Of a DNA stretch of 18,841 nt, positions 15,514 through 18,841 are shown piece by piece. Below the pieces are notes generated by a model, which was not told the origin of the DNA, did no database searches, and saw only the letters and a program-made list of their open reading frames with translations. Made by a program: the position numbers and the translations under genes. This DNA comes from Ruminococcaceae bacterium UBA5401. Its GTDB lineage: Bacteria; Bacillota; Clostridia; Oscillospirales; Acutalibacteraceae. The stretch is taken from positions 61,014 through 79,854 of the forward strand of contig DHOB01000023.1 in NCBI GenBank assembly GCA_002409675.1, given 5' to 3'. How positions within the stretch are numbered: position 1 is the first letter of the stretch; every line of letters begins with the position of its first letter.

Positions 15514-16406
15514 CGTTTGTCCTCCCCTATTTTCCCGGCAAGACGGATCAGCACGATAAAGAGGAACGAAATCAGCAGCAGCAGCAGCGCCATGGTCCAG
15601 AGCGCGTCGTTCCACTCGCTGCCCTCGGTGGTGTTCCCCATGTCGGCGGTGATGGCCGCCGTGAGGTTGGTCGCGGGCGAAAGCAGCCCCGACGGAAAAG
15701 CCTGCGTCTTGCCGATGACCATCGCCACGGCCAGCGCCTCGCCGAACGCGCGCGCCAGCCCCAGCACCACGCCCGTCAGGATGCCGGGAAGCGCGGCGGG
15801 GAAGATGATCTTGCGAATCAGCTGCCACCGCGTGGAACCGAGGCCGTAGGACGCCTCGGTGTACTCAATCGGGACGTTGCGGATGGCGTCGGCGGAAACG
15901 CTGGTGATGGTCGGGAAAATCATTACGGAAAGCACGATGGAGCCCGCCAGCACGCTGTAGCCGTAGGGCAGGCTGAAAACCCGCGCGATGAACGGGACCA
16001 GAACGGTCAGCCCGACCCACCCGTAGACAACCGAGGGAATGCCCACGAAAATCTCCACCGCGGGCTGAAGCAGCTTTTTGCCGAGGTTGGGCGAAATCTC
16101 AGTCATAAACAGCGCCGTGGCCACGCTGAACGGCGTGGCTATCACCAGCGCGAGCGTGCTGATTAAAATGGAACCGACGATAAAATAGGCGGCCCCCACG
16201 GTTCCGCCCTCGCCGATGTCGGCGGGCGCCCAGTCCGCGGAGAACAGGAACTCCCCCACGCTGTGCCCGTGAACGGTAAACGTCGCCACCCCTTTATAAA
16301 ACAGGAACGCCCCGATCGCCAGCGTGAGAAAGATGATGAACAGCCCCATCACGGTGACGAACGAGCGCCCGAGATATTCCTTTCTGAATTTTTCAATTTT
16401 GCTCAA
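15510..16406 (-). CDS. pstC: Phosphate ABC transporter permease PstC
   Basis: 298 aa from a TTG at 16406, chosen because AAAGGGTG lies just upstream and the protein then begins MSKIEKFRKEY, a usual basic N-terminus ahead of the first membrane helix (about 17-37). The frame is open 81 bases further but would run back into the hairpin in the pstS-pstC gap. A periplasm-facing loop follows helix 1 (LFSADWAPADIGEG), a FVGIPSVVYGW segment is typical of PstC, and the EAA loop reads ASYGLGSTRW with FPAALPGILTG. It forms the phosphate channel with PstA and receives substrate from PstS. Confidence 0.96.
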   Translation of the reverse strand: MSKIEKFRKEYLGRSFVTVMGLFIIFLTLAIGAFLFYKGVATFTVHGHSVGEFLFSADWAPADIGEGGTVGAAYFIVGSILISTLALVIATPFSVATALFMTEISPNLGKKLLQPAVEIFVGIPSVVYGWVGLTVLVPFIARVFSLPYGYSVLAGSIVLSVMIFPTITSVSADAIRNVPIEYTEASYGLGSTRWQLIRKIIFPAALPGILTGVVLGLARAFGEALAVAMVIGKTQAFPSGLLSPATNLTAAITADMGNTTEGSEWNDALWTMALLLLLISFLFIVLIRLAGKIGEDKR

Positions 16407-16453
16407 AGAGGACACCCTTTCCACATTTAAAGTGCAGAATCCTCCGGACAGGC

Positions 16454-16480
16454 CAAAAGCCGGCTGCAAAACTGCCGGCT
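16454..16480 (-). terminator. Attenuator-like hairpin between pstS and pstC
   Basis: A 7-bp perfect stem (AGCCGGC at 16480-16474 and GCCGGCT at 16464-16458 on the minus strand) with a 9-nt loop, followed by TTTT. This is too short to be a full terminator but has the layout of a partial one or of an RNA-stability hairpin. In the pst operons of other bacteria, a hairpin here allows more PstS than permease; that use is inference for this genome. Confidence 0.55.
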
Positions 16481-16532
16481 GACCCATACTGATTCAGTTT
16501 TAGGCACACAGGCTTTTGACCGATAAATTTCT

Positions 16533-16544
16533 GAAGTTTCCTTC
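16533..16544 (-). repeat. Small hairpin with GAAA loop after pstS
   Basis: On the minus strand GAAG-GAAA-CTTC forms a 4-bp stem with a GNRA-type tetraloop 11 nt after the pstS stop codon; flanking U-A and G-U pairs can lengthen it past one mismatch. It may protect the 3' end of a pstS-only message. Short enough to arise by chance. Confidence 0.3.
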
Positions 16545-16554
16545 TAAAGTTCCC

Positions 16555-17508
16555 TTATGATTTCGCTTTCGGCGCTTCGCGCTTGACCGTCATCTTGCTG
16601 ATGAGGCCGTAGCCCATTTGGGTGACGGTGGAAGAGAAATCGTCGCCCTTGATGTAGTCGATCACAGCTTTTGCAGTGCCGGTCGCTTCGCCGTTGGTGT
16701 ACATGTGCTCATAGCCCCAGATGGGATATTTGCCGCTGTAGATGTTGTCATAGGCGGGTTTGACGTCGTCGAGGGAAAGGGCCGTAACGGTGTCGTCGTT
16801 CAGGTAAGAAAAGGCGAGGTAGGCAATGGCGCCGGGCGTCTGGGCAACGGTCTGCTTCAGCGTGCCGGAGTTGTCTTCCGTGAGGGCCTTGCCGACTTTT
16901 TCTTCCTGGCCGTCGAGCGCGAACTGCTTAAACAGGGCGCGCGTGCCGGAAGACTTCGGGCGGTTCACAATCACAATGGCCTGATCCTTGCCGCCGACTT
17001 CCTTCCAGTTCTTGATTTTGCCGGTGAAGATGTCAATCAGCTGCTGTTTCTTTACGTTCGTGACGCCGGTGCCCGGGTTCGCGACCGCCGCAACGCCCAC
17101 GACGCAGACCTGATGGTCCACCAGTGCGGAGGCTTTGGAAGCGTCCAGCTTTTCTTCGGCAAACACGTCGGAGTTGCCGATGTCAACGGTCTTGTCCGCC
17201 ACGTTCTGAAGGCCCGTGCCGGAACCGCCCGCATTGACCGTCATGGCCAGGTCGGGGTTCTTCGCTTTCAGCTGTTCCGCCGCAGCCTGTACCAGGGGCT
17301 GAAGGGCAGAGGAGCCGGAGATGTTGACGGAGCCGGTCAACTTTGCTTCTTCGGAAGACGCCGAAGAGGCCGGAGCCGCTTCCGAAGACGCCTCAGAGGA
17401 CGGGGCGGCGGAAGACGCCGCACTGGACGATTCTCCCCCGCCGGCGCAGGCCGTCAGGGAAAATGCCGCTACCAGGACAGCGGTCAGAGCAGAAAGAATT
17501 TTCTTCAT
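16555..17508 (-). CDS. pstS: Phosphate-binding lipoprotein PstS
   Basis: 317 aa from the ATG at 17508; a GTG at 17517 is in frame but falls inside the ribosome site (GAGGGAG), which sits 8 nt before the ATG. It has a lipoprotein signal peptide (basic MKK, hydrophobic core) with lipobox LTAC, lipid-modified at C21. A Ser/Ala/Glu-rich linker of about 35 residues follows, as in Gram-positive surface lipoproteins. The binding fold then shows the phosphate-contact segments ISGSSALQP, NAGGSGTG and NRPKSSGTR. It captures phosphate outside the membrane and passes it to PstCA. It is the first gene of the cluster and has a direct-repeat Pho box upstream. Confidence 0.97.
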   Translation of the reverse strand: MKKILSALTAVLVAAFSLTACAGGGESSSAASSAAPSSEASSEAAPASSASSEEAKLTGSVNISGSSALQPLVQAAAEQLKAKNPDLAMTVNAGGSGTGLQNVADKTVDIGNSDVFAEEKLDASKASALVDHQVCVVGVAAVANPGTGVTNVKKQQLIDIFTGKIKNWKEVGGKDQAIVIVNRPKSSGTRALFKQFALDGQEEKVGKALTEDNSGTLKQTVAQTPGAIAYLAFSYLNDDTVTALSLDDVKPAYDNIYSGKYPIWGYEHMYTNGEATGTAKAVIDYIKGDDFSSTVTQMGYGLISKMTVKREAPKAKS

Positions 17509-17595
17509 CAAATGCACTCCCTCGTTCTTTTCATCATGAATTGTTTACCCGCACTCAATAGTATTCCAGATGAAGCAGCCCGGAAAGCATGGCTC

Positions 17596-17623
17596 CGTAT
17601 AGAAATTGTAAAGTTTGTGTAAA
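17596..17623 (-). promoter_or_regulatory. PhoP-type box upstream of pstS
   Basis: Three hexamers in the same direction on the minus strand: TTTACA (17623-17618), TTTACA (17612-17607) and TATACG (17601-17596), spaced exactly 11 bp start to start. This matches the known PhoP binding pattern of Bacillus, TT(A/T)ACA repeats separated by 5 bp. The first and third also read as a weak -35/-10 pair (16-bp spacer), and other -10-like stretches (TACTAT, 17563-17558) lie nearer the gene, so the transcription start is not settled. It is about 88-115 bp before the pstS ATG. Confidence 0.75.
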
Positions 17624-17707
17624 GAACTGCCGAAAAGGCGCGCTTCCGGTCCCTCGAAAGCGCCGCCCGGCCCCCAAAAAAGACCTTTTGCAGCCGGCGG
17701 CCCGCTT

Positions 17708-17727
17708 TTTTCGCCGCCCGGCGAAAA
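17708..17727. repeat. Palindrome upstream of the ABC exporter promoter
   Basis: TTTTCGCCG (17708-17716) and CGGCGAAAA (17719-17727) form a perfect 9-bp inverted repeat with a 2-bp centre, ending 4 bp before the -35 box at 17732. No T-run follows in either useful direction. It may be a protein-binding site or simply chance; it separates the pstS control region from the exporter promoter. Confidence 0.4.
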
Positions 17728-17731
17728 GCGC

Positions 17732-17759
17732 TTGACAAATCCCAAAGTTCGTGTATTAT
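17732..17759 (+). promoter_or_regulatory. Promoter of the ABC exporter operon
   Basis: A perfect -35 TTGACA (17732-17737), 16-bp spacer and -10 TATTAT (17754-17759); a 17-bp reading gives ATTATT. The start should fall near 17766, inside the palindrome described separately, leaving a ~40-nt leader. Local base composition is clearly more AT-rich than the genes around it. Confidence 0.8.
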
Positions 17760-17787
17760 TGTATTAAGTGCTTAGTACAATAATACA
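17752..17787. promoter_or_regulatory. 36-bp palindromic operator over the exporter -10
   Basis: Arms TGTATTATTGTA (17752-17763) and TACAATAATACA (17776-17787) are perfect 12-bp inverted repeats; the 12 bp between them (TTAAGTGCTTAG) continue the dyad, so 16 of 18 half-positions are complementary. It covers the -10 box and the predicted transcription start, the ideal place for a repressor. The core, with TA-rich half-sites around AAGTGCTT, recalls operators of GntR regulators of the YtrA type that control ABC exporters, but no such gene is in the window, so the binding protein is inferred. Confidence 0.7.
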
Positions 17788-17805
17788 AATGAGGCGCATC
17801 AAGTT

Positions 17806-18729
17806 ATGAATGAAGTGATTGTCAAAACGCGCGGCATCACCAAGAAGTACGGCGCCGCCGCGGCGGTCCGCGACCTGAGCATCCAGGTCAGGCGGGGCGA
17901 AATCTACGCGCTGGTCGGGCAGAACGGCGCCGGAAAGACGACGCTGCTCAAGCTGATCTGCGGGCTGGCGGAGCCGACCGCCGGCGGGCTGGAGCTGTTC
18001 GGGCAGGCCGCGCCGAAGTGGCTCGGCCGGGCACGCTCCCGGATTGGGAGCATGATTGAGACGCCGGGCTTCTTCCCCTATCTTTCCGCCGGGCAGAACC
18101 TGGAGTTCTACCGCATCCAGCGCGGCGTGCGCGGCGCCGGGTGCGTGCGGCGGGCACTGCGGCTGGTCGGCCTCGCGGGCACGGGCCGCAAAAAGTTCCG
18201 GAGTTTTTCCCTCGGGATGAAGCAGCGGCTCGGGCTCGCGCTGGCCGTGATGAACGACCCGCAGATTCTGGTCCTCGACGAGCCGATCAACGGTCTGGAC
18301 CCGGTGGGAATCCGCGAGTTCCGCGACATCCTGCAGCGGCTCAACCGCGAAAAGCAGACGACGGTGCTGATTTCGAGCCACATCCTCGGCGAGCTCTCGC
18401 AGTTCGCCACCGACTACGGCTTCATCCGGGACGGCCGGCTGCTGGAGCACATCTCCGCCGCCGACTTAAAGGAAAAGTGCCGGAGCTGCCTGCGGATTGA
18501 GGCGGACAGCGCCGAAAGGGCGGCCGCCGTCCTGCGGGAAAAGTGCGCCTGCCCCTCGGTCGAGGCGCTGGGGAAGACGGAGCTGCGCGTGAACGGCAAT
18601 CCGGAGCATCCGGAGCTGCTGGTGCGTGCGCTGGTGGAAAACGGCGTGCAGGTCTCGCAGGTCTACCGTTCCGGCATCAGCCTCGAGCAGTATTTTGTCA
18701 ATCTGATTGGGGGCAAACAAGTTGCTTAA
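17806..18729 (+). CDS. BcrA-like ABC transporter ATP-binding protein
   Basis: 307 aa. ABC ATPase with Walker A GQNGAGKTT (38-46), a degenerate signature SFSLGMKQR (133-141), Walker B ILVLDEP (154-160) followed by INGLDP, and switch histidine H192 (SSHIL). A C-terminal ~90-residue extension follows the ATPase core. The SLGMKQR signature and overall form are typical of exporters in the bacitracin/lantibiotic-immunity (BcrA/LtnF-like) group, which remove membrane-active antibiotics or move lipids. ATG with GAGG a rather long 11 nt upstream. It overlaps the following permease gene by 8 bp. The substrate is unknown; a role in antimicrobial peptide defence is inference. Confidence 0.9.
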   Translation: MNEVIVKTRGITKKYGAAAAVRDLSIQVRRGEIYALVGQNGAGKTTLLKLICGLAEPTAGGLELFGQAAPKWLGRARSRIGSMIETPGFFPYLSAGQNLEFYRIQRGVRGAGCVRRALRLVGLAGTGRKKFRSFSLGMKQRLGLALAVMNDPQILVLDEPINGLDPVGIREFRDILQRLNREKQTTVLISSHILGELSQFATDYGFIRDGRLLEHISAADLKEKCRSCLRIEADSAERAAAVLREKCACPSVEALGKTELRVNGNPEHPELLVRALVENGVQVSQVYRSGISLEQYFVNLIGGKQVA

Positions 18730-18841
18730 ACTGATACACGCGGACCTGTACCGCTGTTTCCACCGGCTCTACCTGTATCTGCTGGCCGGCGCGCTGGCCG
18801 GGCTCTGCCTGCTGCTGAGTTTTCAGTTCCGCCGGCAGGGG
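18722..18841 (+). CDS. ABC transporter permease, 3' end cut by window
   Basis: Forty codons of an open frame from a TTG at 18722 (GGGGG 8 nt upstream) to the window edge. The start is basic and amphipathic (LKLIHADLYRCF), then a hydrophobic stretch from about residue 17 to 34 that would be the first membrane helix. This is the usual start of ABC-2 type permeases that pair with BcrA-like ATPases. The 8-bp overlap with the ATPase gene supports coupling. The rest of the gene lies outside the window. Confidence 0.75.
   Translation, partial: MLKLIHADLYRCFHRLYLYLLAGALAGLCLLLSFQFRRQG

Noticed and set aside
15514..15828. Upstream extension of pstA by 105 codons
   Set aside because: It lies wholly within pstC in another frame and has unlike composition; a strong GGGGAGG site marks the ATG at 15513.
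17664..17711. AAAAAAG...CTTTTTT stretch between pstS and the exporter that looks terminator-like
   Set aside because: No stable stem directly precedes either T-run, and no gene reads into it from a useful direction.

Overview
This window is a compact, GC-rich bacterial chromosome segment with no rRNA, tRNA, insertion sequence, phage gene or CRISPR array that I can see. It points to a high-GC member of the Firmicutes, most likely class Clostridia near the Oscillospiraceae/Ruminococcaceae. The evidence is AGGAGG-type ribosome binding sites, frequent TTG starts, a PhoP-type direct-repeat box ahead of a lipoprotein PstS, a clostridial-style DtxR/MntR regulator and a CFI-box protein. The family-level placement is inference.

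Layout. Positions 1-46 hold a strong terminator that appears to serve a rightward gene outside the window. Positions 21-2739 (minus) carry bipA/typA followed by a DEDDh exonuclease with a C-terminal zinc ribbon, driven by a promoter at 2857-2885. Positions 2978-4196 (minus) carry a DtxR/MntR-family regulator and an overlapping CFI-box protein, ending in a terminator at 2904-2942. Positions 4266-4344 hold two divergent extended -10 promoters. Positions 4436-10485 (plus) form an apparent four-gene run: a GT2 glycosyltransferase, a DUF6020-like membrane protein, citrate synthase and an M24B aminopeptidase P, ending in a terminator at 10521-10562.

Positions 10589-17508 (minus) are a complete phosphate-starvation locus transcribed as pstS-pstC-pstA-pstB-phoU-phoP/B-phoR. 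It covers binding protein, two permeases, ATPase, signalling adaptor, response regulator and sensor kinase. Three 11-bp-spaced TTTACA-like repeats lie upstream of pstS. A hairpin in the pstS-pstC gap and a possible promoter before phoU suggest graded expression within the cluster.

Positions 17732-18841 (plus) begin a separate ABC exporter operon (ATPase, then a truncated permease). Its promoter is overlaid by a 36-bp near-perfect palindrome that looks like an operator. I found no convincing evidence of a wholly new system. The points most worth a second look are that palindrome, the Pho box, the exonuclease-zinc ribbon architecture, the dtxR/CFI-box gene overlap and the mixed membrane/metabolic operon.
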